Assembly: GCA_029204225.1 (NCBI GenBank)
Contig: CM055095.1
Coordinates: 36,731,078-36,795,077, forward strand
Reading direction: 5' to 3'
From: Diphasiastrum complanatum
Lineage: Eukaryota; Streptophyta; Lycopodiopsida; Lycopodiales; Lycopodiaceae
Length of the DNA stretch: 64,000 nt
Below the pieces are notes generated by a model. That model was not told where the DNA came from, made no database searches, and worked only from the letters and a program-made list of their open reading frames with translations. Shown one piece after another: positions 44,340 through 55,908 of this stretch; positions within the stretch are counted from its first letter, which is position 1, and each line of letters begins with the position of its first letter. A program made the translations under genes and the position numbers.

Positions 44340-45148
44340 GTTGGGTTGTGAATTTATTCTCCCATGCCGACTCTTTTTTGTGTACTCACCCCAAGTAAAC
44401 TAGTAGCAGCGCAATTATAGGCAGTTGTGTTACTTAGGAAGTGCACCCTAGGCTTTTTTGCCCCATGTCAAGTTAGAACATTTGCAGCTGAGAGCGCATC
44501 AATTTGCAATTTTTTTTTTTGAGGGCAATGGTGAGGATTGCACTCATTGACATGGTGCATGGAATGCATGCGGTGCACTCCCTAATGAGAGCTCAATTTT
44601 ATGCTTGAATTGAGTTGAATAATAGATCTATTAATATATGCCATCATCTTGCACAATTTTTGAATCTTACAAATAAGTTAACCTATGTAAAGTTGATATA
44701 TCTATTATAATTAAATATAATAGTGTCACGCGTGAGCGCTCATGCTGCCTGTCACGCTCTGGCAGCGTGAGAGCTACCTGGGACCCTTTTTGTTCAAATT
44801 TTTTTCCCTCTCCCTCCCTCTCTTCTCAAGTAACCCCCCCCCCCCCCCCCCCCCCCCCACAAATTTAAACTTAGCCGACCAATTCTAGCCGCCCGCCCAA
44901 GTGGGCGGGCAAACCCTGTGACGGGCAGCGTGAGTTGCCCAAGACACCCTCCCCCCCCCCCCGCCCCCTCCATCACGCTTTCCTAGAAGGGGGGAGTGTA
45001 TGCTATGGCGCCCCCGGCCCGCTACGGCCCCAATCGGGCTAGCAGCTCGGGGGGTGGGAGAGCGAGCTACAAGGGGGAGAGAGTGGGTACGAGAGGGGGG
45101 GGGGGCGTCCGTACCTCATGCCCCCTCCCACCTTTTTTTTTGTTTTTT

Positions 45149-45150
<2 letters not shown>
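44340..45150. other. No gene; GC-rich and homopolymer-rich sequence
   Basis: AT-rich to about 44720, then a GC-rich block with repeated TCACGC/GCGTGAG phrases. C25 run at 44834-44858 and a second C-run at 44951-44961. Open frames here reflect base composition. Confidence 0.6.

Positions 45151-45153
<3 letters not shown>

Positions 45154-45228
<75 letters not shown>
45154..45228. repeat. (CT)37 microsatellite
   Basis: Uninterrupted CT run of about 75 bp, after T-rich sequence. Confidence 0.97.
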
Positions 45229-45230
<2 letters not shown>

Positions 45231-45300
45231 CGCCGCACGCCCCTGTGCGCACACACAGACACACCATCGGCCACCTATTGATGAGGGGCACACTTTGCTA

Positions 45301-45336
45301 GTGTGTGTGTGTGTGTGTGTGTGTGTATACACACAC
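45301..45336. repeat. (GT)13 leading into a TATACACACAC palindrome
   Basis: GT run at 45301-45326, then ATACACACAC, so the two sides form an inverted repeat centred on GTATAC. Confidence 0.95.
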
Positions 45337-45350
45337 TAGTAAAGAGTGCC

Positions 45351-45790
<440 letters not shown>

Positions 45791-45984
45791 TGATTTAGAT
45801 ACATGACTAATGATTTGGGTGGCAGCTAATGGTTGGGTGGCATTTTGGACAAGGGCGTTGGGTGGTGAACGATGGTTTTGGTGGGCATCTATGCTCTGGA
45901 TGGAGTCCGACAGTTTGGGTGGAGGCAAAAAGAGAGGTAGGGAGATAGGGAAAGAGAGGGGGGGGGGAAGATAGAGAGGATAGA

Positions 45985-46003
45985 AAGAGTGTGTGTGTTT
46001 AGG

Positions 46004-46057
<54 letters not shown>

Positions 46058-46254
46058 AAGGGGAGAGAGAAGACATAGCAAATGGCTCGACGGGTAGAGG
46101 GAGGGGGCACGTGTGTGTGTGTGTGTAGAGTTTAGGAAAATGAAGAGGGGTAGAGGGAGAGAGAGGGGGGAAGAGAGAGAGAGAGAGAGACAGAGATGGT
46201 GTGTTTAGGGTTGAGAGAGGGGAGAAAAAGAGAGAGTGTGGGTGTGTGTTTAGC

Positions 46255-46330
<76 letters not shown>

Positions 46331-46360
46331 TGGGTACGTGTTTAGGGTTTAGGAAAAGAG
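45985..46360. repeat. Repeated GT / TTTAGGG / GA modules
   Basis: Five modules in which a short GT run is followed by TTTAGGG or a close variant (45998, 46131, 46204, 46249, 46341) and usually then a GA run (46007-46052 and 46258-46328 are longest). The last has TTTAGGGTTTAGG, nearly two plant telomere repeats. Confidence 0.8.
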
Positions 46361-46652
46361 AGAGATGACCGTCTACCCTACGCCCCCTCTCTTTCATACC
46401 CCAACAATCTTTCTTTTCCACCCTCCTTCCTTTCACTTTCCCTCCCCTTTGACTTCATACATTTAATATAGCTTATAGTGTTGTTTTCTAACATAACTTT
46501 GATATTCAAAGCATTTCAACTCTAAAAGCGAACCCTAACCTTGTTTATCCCATGTTGTGCCTCTCTTTTGCCTCTAAAATGCCATATAGAACCCCTTCCG
46601 AAATGTCTCTAGTACACCCCCCGTACTCTGAACCATAAACCTAACCCTATTT

Positions 46653-47393
46653 TGTAGTGTCGTGGATGTAGTATAGAGGTTCGTCGCTGGGAGCGGCAAC
46701 CTCGCCTTCACTTGCATAGCAAGAAGAGAGAGGGAGAGGAGAGAGAGGAGAAAGAGAGTGGAGAGAGGGAGAGAGAGAATGCCTAGGTTGAGAAAGGCTT
46801 TGGGGGCTTGAGCACCTACCCAAAGCTATTCTATCCCAACGTAGGGAGAGAGAGAGAAGAGAGAGGGAGAAGAGAGAGAGAGAGGAGAGAGAGAGAGATG
46901 GAGATGGAGAAACCAAGAGAGTTTTATTAGAATGAGAATGGAAGATGATACAATACAAAGGAAATGGCTCCCTCTTATAGATTTTAGAGGTGAGCCTTCT
47001 TCACTCTCATTGGCTACTTCATTGGGACAAGGATTCTAATCCAAGTCTTTAAAATAAACACAAGTTAAATCTATTGGTGCTATTAAAGCACAAGGGCACG
47101 CACATGATTCATGTGAGTTTTAAGTTGGGCCCTTTTAGCTTTTTTATTTGCAACTTGACTTGGCCTCTAATGTCATTTTAGAGTTTTAAGCTCCTAGTCT
47201 CTTATTCCTAGGAATTACAACTTGCTACTTGTGCTCATTGGGTTGGGCTTACACGTGCAGGATGTCAGTGCCCTCACACTTATTACCCTACTTACAATGT
47301 ACTGTGGCGGGGCCCACTAGGTAAGGCTTGGCCAACAGTATTTTAAGTGGTGGGACCCACTTGTTTATTATTGTGCAAGAAATACCCACAACA
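46653..47393 (-). repeat. 3' LTR of element F
   Basis: 741 bp; GA-rich at its left side (46720-46905). Left border TGTAGTGTCG and right border CACAACA fit TG...CA termini on the minus strand. No clear polypurine tract lies next to it. Confidence 0.88.
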
Positions 47394-47592
47394 GGGTCCA
47401 CGGCCCAAAGTAGTGCCGGTCCCTCAGCACTAGGTTGTAACTGTCGTGAAGGGGCGCTGTTGTCAGTTCTTTTATTGCTGGGACATGGCTGCTTCAGGAA
47501 AAGCATGGATAGAATTCGCTTACGTAAAACCTGAGGCTTTATTAGTGGATGATCAGCAAGAACCGGGACTTGCCAGATGACTTGCCAGATTT

Positions 47593-49690
47593 TCAATAAT
47601 ACTCGTAAGGGTCTGGTGGCCATTCTGGATAACCTTGTTCATCAACAATTGGGTAGTTGAGGCATTCCATCAGAGTATCCCAAGATAAAATTGGATCCTC
47701 ATAGATTGGCGCAACTGGTCCCAACATCAGAGGCTCTCTCAATTCGTAATGTGGATACGGTGTGCTCGTTTGACTACTTTGTCGATTCAAGTAGTGGCAT
47801 GCTTGAACTTGACGACTTTCCTCCGCAATCAATCTTACAAATTGAGGACAAGGTTTTGTCGTTGTGAGCGAGGGTGCTTGCTAGATTGGAGGCCTATTTG
47901 GGCTTGGATTCCCTGGATTTGGCCTTTTGAGAATGGATATACCCGGATTTGGCATTGGTTTGGGCTGCTGCATTGTGGAACAATGAGACTTTGGTTGAAT
48001 CTTGCTCGTTGAGGGGCAATCATCAACTTTAGTCTTCCCTTGGTCATTGTACTTCCCATCTAAAGGCTGCATGATTGTGTTTTTTCTTGGATCTTGTGCT
48101 GATCTGCCTTCAAGTCGCTTTGTAACCACAGATTCCCTTTGTAATTCATCACTCAGAATTCTTTGTATTGATTGCGCCAAGAGACTTGGTAAAATCTGCT
48201 GGACTTCATTGGTTGCCAATTTTTTGACTTTCTCAGTTACCATTGGTTTGACGGATTCTACCAGCTCTTGCTTATGTGATGTTGTTGTCGGTTTGCTCGT
48301 GGGTGTGTCTATGTGCCTTGGGACTTTTGTCAAATTGTCTTCTTCCTCACTCGTTTCATAACCCGGTGGCACTAAGATTTTTTTTTTATAGTGCGTTCGA
48401 GGTAGAAGGGTCACCACAGGTGCATGTTGGTCTACATAGGCCAAATGCCTCCTACTATTTGTGAATTTCTCATCGGACAATCTTGGCATGGATGATTGAC
48501 TCCGCATTGTGCACAACAAGGTTCGAATGTTGATGGATCCCCTTGATGTGGACATTCGGCTTGACGATGTTTTTTTCCGCATCCATAGCATCTTACCGAG
48601 TGCAGTATACCATCGCCTCTAGGTTAATAGGCATACACTGGTAATAGATTCTCCTTAGGATCTTTTACAAAATAAACTGGTAGGCTATTGTGGTCTTCCT
48701 TGGAGTTCGGAGACATGCAAGATGATATGACCAATACTTCCAACTTGCCATTGGTTGTTGAAGAAACTTGTGATTTAGATGGATCACTTTGACATCCATC
48801 CTTCGAATGAGCTCCTTGTTGGCTTGATTCTACTTTTGACCGTTGAATTCTTGAATCTGGTCGTAGAACTTGCTGCTCTGCATTTTGTCCTTTTGAGAAG
48901 CGTAGATTCTTGATTGGACACCTTGTACTTGGATGATCTCCAAAGTAGAAGGTACATTTGTCCTTCTTAAGAAACTTAATTGAGCGAGCATAAGCTTGCT
49001 GACAACTTGAAGTGCAAGGTTCGTGGTCTTCTGTTGCACTTCCGTTTGACTCTGCTCCACTTAGTTGCCTTCCACAGGTTTTCATTCTTGTTTGATCATC
49101 GCTTGTTGAAGACTTTAGTTCCTCTAATTCTCCATCTGATGATTCATCAGAGTGATAGGGAAAATCCTTCTTTCCGAGTGAGATTTCCATCAAGGCAGCA
49201 TTCTTACAAAGTTGTGAAAGTGACACATAGGATGCTAACTCTTCCATACCCTTTTGGGTAGTCCGACATAGTATTTTGCCATGATGATCTGTTGGAAAAT
49301 CGGGGGATTTCAATCCTTCACTAGATGATAGATCCGAGAGGTGTAGTCTCGGATTGTTTCATCAAGAAACTTTTTTAATTTTGATAATCCTACAAGGCCG
49401 GTCTCCATAGTTCAACACTAGAATGTCGCAAAGTAGCTGGTTGGTGAATTGCTTCAAGGTTTGCTCAATGACGTTGGTGTTCCAAATCTCCTTTTTTTTG
49501 TTGAGATGGAAAAGAAGAAGAAGAAGAAGAAGAGAAAAGAATAAGTAAAAAGATTGATCAGTAAGGATTGAACTGTAAAATTGAAATGAATTTAACAGAT
49601 GAGAGAGCGGATGGAAGATTGAATGGAGATGGACAAGAAAAGTGAAAATGAAGGATGGATGGTAACTGATATGGAGATCACTCACCAAGG
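47593..49690 (-). pseudogene. Gag-like polyprotein of element F with three CCHC knuckles
   Basis: Minus-strand reading from about 49690 includes LKQFTNQLLCD and DETIRDYTSRIYHLVK (gag-like helical core). The long open frame 49313-48624 carries an acidic, Ser-rich linker and a knuckle CTFYFGDHPSTRC (48918-48956) whose second Cys is Tyr. After one TAA stop at 48624 the same frame gives CYGCGKKHRQAEC (48552-48591) and CAQCGVNHPCQDC (48477-48513), both CX2CX3HX4C. A frameshift and a TAG at 47881 follow, and the end is acidic and aromatic (PEWPPDPYEYY). The knuckles would bind RNA. Confidence 0.75.
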
Positions 49691-49799
49691 AGACTTGTGC
49701 TAAAATTAAAATTATTGGATTTTTTTTTTTAATTTACGATTTTTTTTTTGTTTTACAGTTTTTTTCCTCTTTTTTTCTTACGATTTTTTTTTTTGGAAA

Positions 49800-50092
49800 T
49801 AGAAACGTCAAAGTCGTGGGAGGACGCTATCTAAATGATAGAGAAGGGAATAGGACCGTCACAGTCGTGGGAGGAGGCTATCTGAAGGATAGAGTCGCTC
49901 ACCAGTGAGGCTTAGGTTCTTTTCCAATTTTTTCTTTTAAGGGAATAGAACCGTCGCAGTCGTGGGAGGAGGCTATCTGAAAGATAGAGTCACTCACCAG
50001 CTTCCAATTTTTAGTTTTAAAGGGAATAGAACCGTCGCAGTCGTGGGAGGAGGCTATTTGAAAGATTGAGTCACTCACCAGTGAGGCTTAGG
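49800..50092. repeat. Four-copy leader repeat in element F
   Basis: The phrase CCGTC(A/G)CAGTCGTGGGAGG (first copy ACGTCAAAGTCGTGGG) recurs at about 49805, 49856, 49951 and 50031. Each is followed by GGCTAT(C/T)TGAAAGAT-like sequence and, from the second copy, usually by a (G/A)CTCACCAG end. It lies between the primer-binding site and the gag frame, in the untranslated leader. Confidence 0.85.
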
Positions 50093-50310
50093 TTCTTTTT
50101 CCATTTTTTTTAGTTTTTATTTTATTTTATTTTCATACAAGTAAAAAAAGATCACAAAAACGGCAAGATCTCAAAAAAACAACAAAACTAACACAAAATC
50201 ACACTAATCTAACTCCAAAAATTCCGATTTTTTTGTGTGAAAAAAGAATGGTGAGAGAGAAGAAAAAAGAGAGAGGGAGAGGAAGGAGAATAGAGAGAGA
50301 GAGTAGAGAA

Positions 50311-50311
50311 A

Positions 50312-50364
<53 letters not shown>
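50311..50364. repeat. (GA)27 microsatellite next to the PBS of element F
   Basis: GA run of about 54 bp, less than 30 bp from the primer-binding site. Confidence 0.95.
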
Positions 50365-50366
<2 letters not shown>

Positions 50367-50391
50367 ATGCGACGAAGCGAGTGTGTGGCGC

Positions 50392-50409
50392 TCCCCGGCA
50401 ACGACGCCA
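50392..50409 (-). promoter_or_regulatory. Primer-binding site of element F
   Basis: On the minus strand TGGCGTCGTTGCCGGGGA, one base after the LTR end. This closely matches the TGGCGCCGTTGCCGGGGA-type primer-binding site of many plant LTR elements, and differs from the Met-tRNA type of the copia elements here. Confidence 0.85.
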
Positions 50410-50410
50410 C

Positions 50411-51229
50411 TGTAGTGTCGTGGATGTAGTATAGAGGTTCGTCACTGGGAGCGGCAACCTCACCTTCATCTGCATAGCAAGAAGAGAGAGGGAGAGGAGA
50501 GGGAGGAGAAAGAGAGTGGAGAGAGGGAGAGAGAGAATGCCTAGGTTGAGAAAGGCTTTGAGGGCTCGAGCACCTACCCAAAGCTATTCTATCCCAACGT
50601 AGGGAGAGAGGGAGAGAGAGAATGCCTAGGTTGAGAAAGGCTTTGGGGGCTCGAGCACCTACCCAAAGCTATTCTATCCCAACGTAGGGAGAGAGGGAGA
50701 AGAGAGAGAGAGAGAGAAGAGAGACAGAGAGATGGAGATGGAGAAAACAAGAGAGTTTTATTTGAATGAAAATGGAAGATGATACAATACAAAGGAAATG
50801 GCTCCCTCTTATAGATTTTAGAGGTGAGCCTCCTTCACTCTCATTGGCCACTTCATTGGGGCAAGGATTCTAATCCAAGCCTTTAAAATAAACACAACTT
50901 AAATCTATTGGTGCTAAGAAAGTACAAGGGCACTCACATGATTCATGTGGGTTTTAAGTTGGGCCCATTTCGCTTTTTTATTTGCAACTTGACTTAGGAC
51001 CTCTAATGTCATTTTAGAGTTTTAAGCCCCTAGTCTCTTATTCCTAGGAATTACAACTTGCTACTTGTGCTCATTGGGTTGGGCTTAGACGCGTAGGATG
51101 CCAATGCCCTCGCACTTATTACCCTACTTACAATGTACTGTGGCGGGGCCCACTAGGTAAGACTTGGCCAACAATATTTTAAGTGGTGGGACCCATTTGT
51201 TTATTACTGTGCAAGAAATACCCATAATA
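50411..51229 (-). repeat. 5' LTR of element F
   Basis: 819 bp. Contains an extra 85-bp tandem unit (AATGCCTAGGTTGAGAAAGG starts at 50536 and 50621) that is single in the 3' LTR. Otherwise nearly identical to 46653-47393. Confidence 0.88.
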
Positions 51230-51234
51230 TATTT

Positions 51235-51584
51235 TTCCCTCTTTTTTCACACCCTAAAGTCTATGTTACATTTTCCAAAGAACGTTCCTAGCTCTCTCCC
51301 AACCTTGGTTCTATCTCCACATTCTCGTATCTCATAAACCATTAAGGCACTCATACCCCCTCAAATAAAGTCCTAGATTACTTATAATCACAATAACTTG
51401 ATGATAAAATAAACATAGAGTAGGTGGTGGGAATACAAAGCTCTGACAAAGATAGAAAAAATGCACACAAAATTGGCTTGCATATCTTGAGTCTTGGAAG
51501 AAGATCTCATATGGAAATTGCATGGTTTTGTGTGACAGTGCTCCACAGTAGGAACTTCGATAAGATGTATTAGAAGAATTAAAA
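51235..51584. other. No gene recognised
   Basis: Sequence between element F and the truncated copia. Nothing identified; the short open frames (51332-51597 minus) have no family features. Confidence 0.5.
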
Positions 51585-53788
51585 AATAGGAATGCAATCT
51601 AGAGACTTCAGAAGACTATCGATCTTCTTATACCAAGATCGTGATGCCTGCTTTAGACCATAAATGCACTGTTGCAACCGACAAACATATTGTCGATTGT
51701 CAAGGTCTTCAAATACTTCAGGCTGCTTCATGAAGATTTCTTCCTCTAGATCTCCGTGGAGAAAGGGTGTCTTTACATCAATCTGGTAAATTTCTAGATT
51801 GTATTGAGTTGCGCATGCAAGGAGCACTCGAATGCTTGTCATTTTCACCATTGGTGAATATGTATCGAAGTAATCGACACTGTATCTTTGTGTGTAGCCT
51901 TTCGCGACGAGCCTTGCTTTGTATTTTTCGACAGTGCCATTTGATTTGATTTTTTTTTTTTTGTAGACCCATTTGAAGTCGACAATCCTTTTATTTTTGG
52001 AGAGTGGCTCTAGTGTCCATGCCTCGTTTTGTCTCATTGATTCGATCTCCTCTGACATTGCTTGCTTCTAGAATTTACCTTCTGGACTCTGGATAGCTTC
52101 TTGATTTGTTCCTGGTTCTTCAGTGAAGCTGTAGTATTCGAACTTTGTTTCTTCGCTCCATTGAAGGTTGTCAATGTATCATTCTAGAGGTCTTCTTTGT
52201 CTTGTCGACCTTCTGGGTTCGATTCGTCGCTGTTCGAATGTTTCTTCTTCGTCAGGTTGATCTTCGACTTCCTGCTACTCCGGGGTATGGGGCTCGACAT
52301 TTTGATTTGATGTTTGCTCTTGATATCCCTCTTGAATCGGCAGTAGTGTGAAGATCTCATGCCCCTTTTCTTCCTTTAATCCAGAGAATGTGGACTCATC
52401 GAATTTTACATCAATACTCAGCACAACTTTCTTCGTGGTTGAGTTGTAGAGTTTGTCAACTTGTGATCCGTTCGAGTATCCGACCATGATTGTCTATTTT
52501 GACTTTTTGTCGAGCTTGCTTCTTTGTTCATTTTGTATGTGCTTGTATGCTGCACATCCGAATACACGCACGTATGACAGATCAGACTTTCTATCTGTCC
52601 ACATTTCGTACGGTATTTTGTTTTCCAGAGCTGTCGTTGTTGATCTGTTCTACAGGTGTACCGCTGCAGCTATTGCCTCAACCCAAAACTGACTCGGCAA
52701 TCGAGCCTGTGCCATTATGCATCTGGCTCCTTCGACTAGTGTCATGTTTCTTCTTTCTGTGACACCATTATATTCGGGTGTGTACGCAGGAGTGAATTGG
52801 TGCTTTGAGGTGTGTCTTTCTGCGAATGCCACGAACTTCTTGAAAGAGTCAAAAACTTCAGATTTTTTTTTTAAAGTAATAGATTGTTGTCATCTGACTG
52901 TAGTCATCAATGAACGTCAGGAAATACTTTGATCCTAAGAGCGAATCAACTTTCAGCGATCCACAGACATCTGAGTGGACGAGTTCAAGATTATCTTGGC
53001 TTGGTAGAGATTGCCTTCTCTGCATCCAACTGTCAGCAACTTGTTTGTTGTTTTCTCGTTCATCCAGCATACGTTGTCATCGAATAGAACTCGAATTCCA
53101 AGATCTGCCATCTTGGAGACTGATAGTAGGTCTTTTCTTAATGAGGGTATGTAGAGTGCTCCTAACAGCTCTGCTTGTCCCGACAATGTTTGTAGTTGTA
53201 GAGTTCTGACGCCCTTGACATCGTATCAACTCCTATCGCCTAGAATCATTGCTCTGTTATTTTTGAGTTCTTTATAGTCGATCAAGATTCTTTTGTTACA
53301 AGTGATGTGTGAGGTTGTTCCTGAATCAATGACTACATCACAATCTTGTTCAGTGTAGCTTGTTGAGGCTTTATTGAATATCGTGAAGGCCTCATCGCTT
53401 TTGTCTGCATCCTTTGACGACTCTGCAACATTCGCCTTGTCAGCTTTGTTTTTTCTTTTCGGATTGAATCTACAATCGTATGCAGAGTGTCCCTTCTTCT
53501 TGTAGTGCATGCAAGGTATTGTCGGGTTAAACCAACATTTGTTGGCTGCGTGTCCCGGCTTGTGACAGTGACCATAGGAGGATGTTTGTTGGTTGTCGTT
53601 GCCTCTGCTCAAAGACTTTGTATTCGCCTTGTCGAATCTGGGTCTGGGTTTGTTCTTCTTCTTTCCCTTCATGAAAAGGGCCTTCTCCTGGTCATTGCTT
53701 CCTTCTCCTTCGTCCCTCATCAGTCTCTCATCAGCGACAAGACTGATTGCTCTCTCGAATGTTATATATGGTAGGCTCAGTATGAGCA
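51585..53788 (-). pseudogene. Truncated Ty1/copia, same family as 58105-63472
   Basis: On the minus strand from 53788: end of Gag (LPYITFERAISLVADERLM), two knuckle-like motifs (HCHKPGHAANKC; HYKKKGHSAYDC, first Cys lost), protease DCDVVIDSGTTSHITC, integrase (FLTFIDDYSQMTTI, NGVTERRNMTLVEGARC) and RT (WVYKKKKIKSNGTVEKYKAR, DVKTPFLHGDLEEEIFMKQP) ending at LKSLDCIP. Compared with the full-length copy it lacks the middle of integrase (between ERHTSK and HQFTPAY), a segment after the protease, the catalytic RT site, RNase H, LTRs and most of Gag. It ends in a satellite at 53788. Confidence 0.92.
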
Positions 53789-53795
53789 TTATTAA

Positions 53796-54095
53796 GACTC
53801 GGTCGAGATGGTGATGTTTAAACTTGGTCGAGAGCTGACGCTTAGGATTCGGTCGAGATGACACTGTTAGGACTCGGTCGAGAGCTGATGCTCATGACTC
53901 GGTCGAGATGGCACTGTTAGGACTCGGTCGAGAGCTGACGCTCAAGACTCGGTCGAGACGGCATTGTTAGGACTCAGTCGAGAGTTGACGCTCATGACTT
54001 TGTCGAGATGGTGATGTTAGGACTCGGTCTATAGCTGACACTCAGGACTCGGTCGAGATGGCCCTGTTAGGACTTGGTTGAGAGTTGACGCTTTA
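53796..54095. repeat. 50-bp satellite of alternating 25-bp A/B units, six copies
   Basis: Unit starts at 53796, 53846, 53896, 53946, 53996 and 54046, exactly 50 bp apart. Each has half A (GACTCGGTCGAGATGG, then about CACTGTTAG) and half B (GACTCGGTCGAGAGCTGA, then about CGCTCAT), 25 bp each, so twelve monomers. The shared core CTCGGTCGAG has inverted CTCG/CGAG arms. It begins within 8 bp of the copia breakpoint. Confidence 0.93.
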
Positions 54096-55908
54096 AGTCT
54101 TTCTTCTTATCGTAGTGTACAAAAGCTCTTAAGTGGTATTTAGTGCCTTGTGTATCAAATTTATCTTAATGGCACTATACCTTAAGGCCACAAAGGATAT
54201 TTCTATATGGCAACAATCCATTAGTCAAGACAAACTAATCGCATCTCTTTAAAGTGCAATTCTGGTTTGAAGGCAGGAGTCCATTTCCTAAGGGCACCCT
54301 GTCGCACTTACTCAAAGGATGTTTTGGAAGGGACTGGTCACGTTTTATGCATTTCTTTAGGGCCTCGTTACTTCCTCATGCATTTTTCTTCCAGTGTTTT
54401 CTTTATGGCAGTTTCCAGGGTAGCGAAGAAGCTCCAGTTGCACCTCTAATCTCCATGCAGAGGGCTGCGAAGGGCTAGAGGCAGATCAAGGCATCTCTAG
54501 CGGCTGTTCTCAGGCAGTTAGGATGAATTTTTCAGCATTACCAGCTCGTTTTCTTTCCACGTCTCTCTACAGTCAGCGCATAAGTAATTGACAGCCACGA
54601 ATGCATTCAATCAAGGTGCTGCGGCAGTTTACAGATCGCTATATTTACTTTTACCTCCAAAGCTCCAGCGACAGTCTCCAAGAACCTAGCAACGGCAGTC
54701 TACAAGCGGTTTGGACAGAGATTTCGGCTGTTTTCAGATAATGCTCAGTATGTTATTGGACTGTGGGCACCCTATTACACATGTCAAAACACTATTGGTG
54801 TTCCTTCTTATAGCAGTTGCAGAGCCTCATCCTCTTACACAAATTTCTCTCTGGCTATATCATGCCAAGGCTCTGCATTTTCTATTCATTCATTCCTTTG
54901 TTTTGTAGAAAGTAGGAGCAGGGATGTTTAGTCCCTGTGGTTTAATAAACTCTATATTTTGATATAATCCTGTCTTTCTATAACAGAAGTACAGAAGAGC
55001 AATTTATGTGTCTTGGTTGAACCAATGCAGTGGATCCTTTGTCATTTGATTTGGTCTCCCTCTCTTTTAAGAGAGCTAATCTGTTCTTCAGGAATTAGAG
55101 GCAGAGTGTGACAGACTCTGTTGTACCTCTGATTTTCTTGTGAATGAAGCACACCATCTTGCTGCTCTATGAGTTCTCCTATTATTTCATGGTGATTTTG
55201 TCTGATAATGGATTCTGCACTATGTGTGGATTTGTAATTAACATTAAACAGTGGTAATTGAACTATGCAGTGGTTCAGAGTCTCCTTTCTCAGAACTCAA
55301 GAGTAACAATCTTGGCTGTTTAGGACATTGTAAGCATTGTCAGAGCAATCGTTTGGCCTTGTGAAATATGATGAATTGACTAAGTTCAGACCTGATCCAT
55401 AGTGCCTAGGCCATGCTTGATCTTATCTCTGAATTAGTGGTTAATGACTCCGAGTTCTTTTACTCTCACTCAAAATCTGAAACCTATGGTTGAGATTTCT
55501 ATGTTATTCTCTGGTGTTTGTTCTATCCTATACAAAAGCTATGGCGGTACTGGCTGCCTTCTATGAATATCTTTAGATAACCAGTTTGTTTCCACCTTCA
55601 TTATGCCATATCACTGAACATCACTGCTAAATCCTAATTTCCATTAATAATGACAGAATATTCCTACTTTGTGCTCTCTTCATGGGGAACGACACTTATT
55701 ATACTACAATTTACTGCATTTCACTGTAAGCATGTCACGACAACCTCCTCGATCTAAAGTGAGAGGTGCTCTTGGGTAGTTTCGGCCGAGTATCTTGGGG
55801 ATTCGTCAGAATCAGCCAACAATCTACGATGAGATGCGTTCCTTCCTGTGAGGTTGCCAACCATCAGGAAGTTGTTCAGTAGCTAGGCCCAGTGTGAATG
55901 ATGGGATC
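54096..55908. other. No gene recognised
   Basis: Open frames at 54254-54478 and 54711-54908 (plus) are short and unmatched. A TTTAATAAACTCTATATTTTG-like stretch at 54940 could be LTR or terminator sequence. Sequence composition is not clearly transposon-like, so unique intergenic DNA is possible. Confidence 0.45.

Larger units (their letters stand above)
46653..51229 (-). mobile_element. Complete non-autonomous LTR retrotransposon F (gag-only)
   Basis: Two direct LTRs (46653-47393, 741 bp; 50411-51229, 819 bp) flank an internal region with a primer-binding site and a gag-like frame, all reading on the minus strand. Flanking TATTT at 46648-46652 and 51230-51234 is a perfect 5-bp target-site duplication, so both ends are intact. 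No protease, RT or integrase was found in 3 kb of interior, so it must have depended on another element. The 3' LTR starts TGTTGTGGG, the 5' LTR TATTATGGG, differences of the type caused by loss of methylated C. LTR length differs mainly by an 85-bp duplication. Confidence 0.88.

Noticed and set aside
44794-45301. Gly-rich and Ser/Leu-rich open frames
   Set aside because: They arise from C25, C11 and CT runs.
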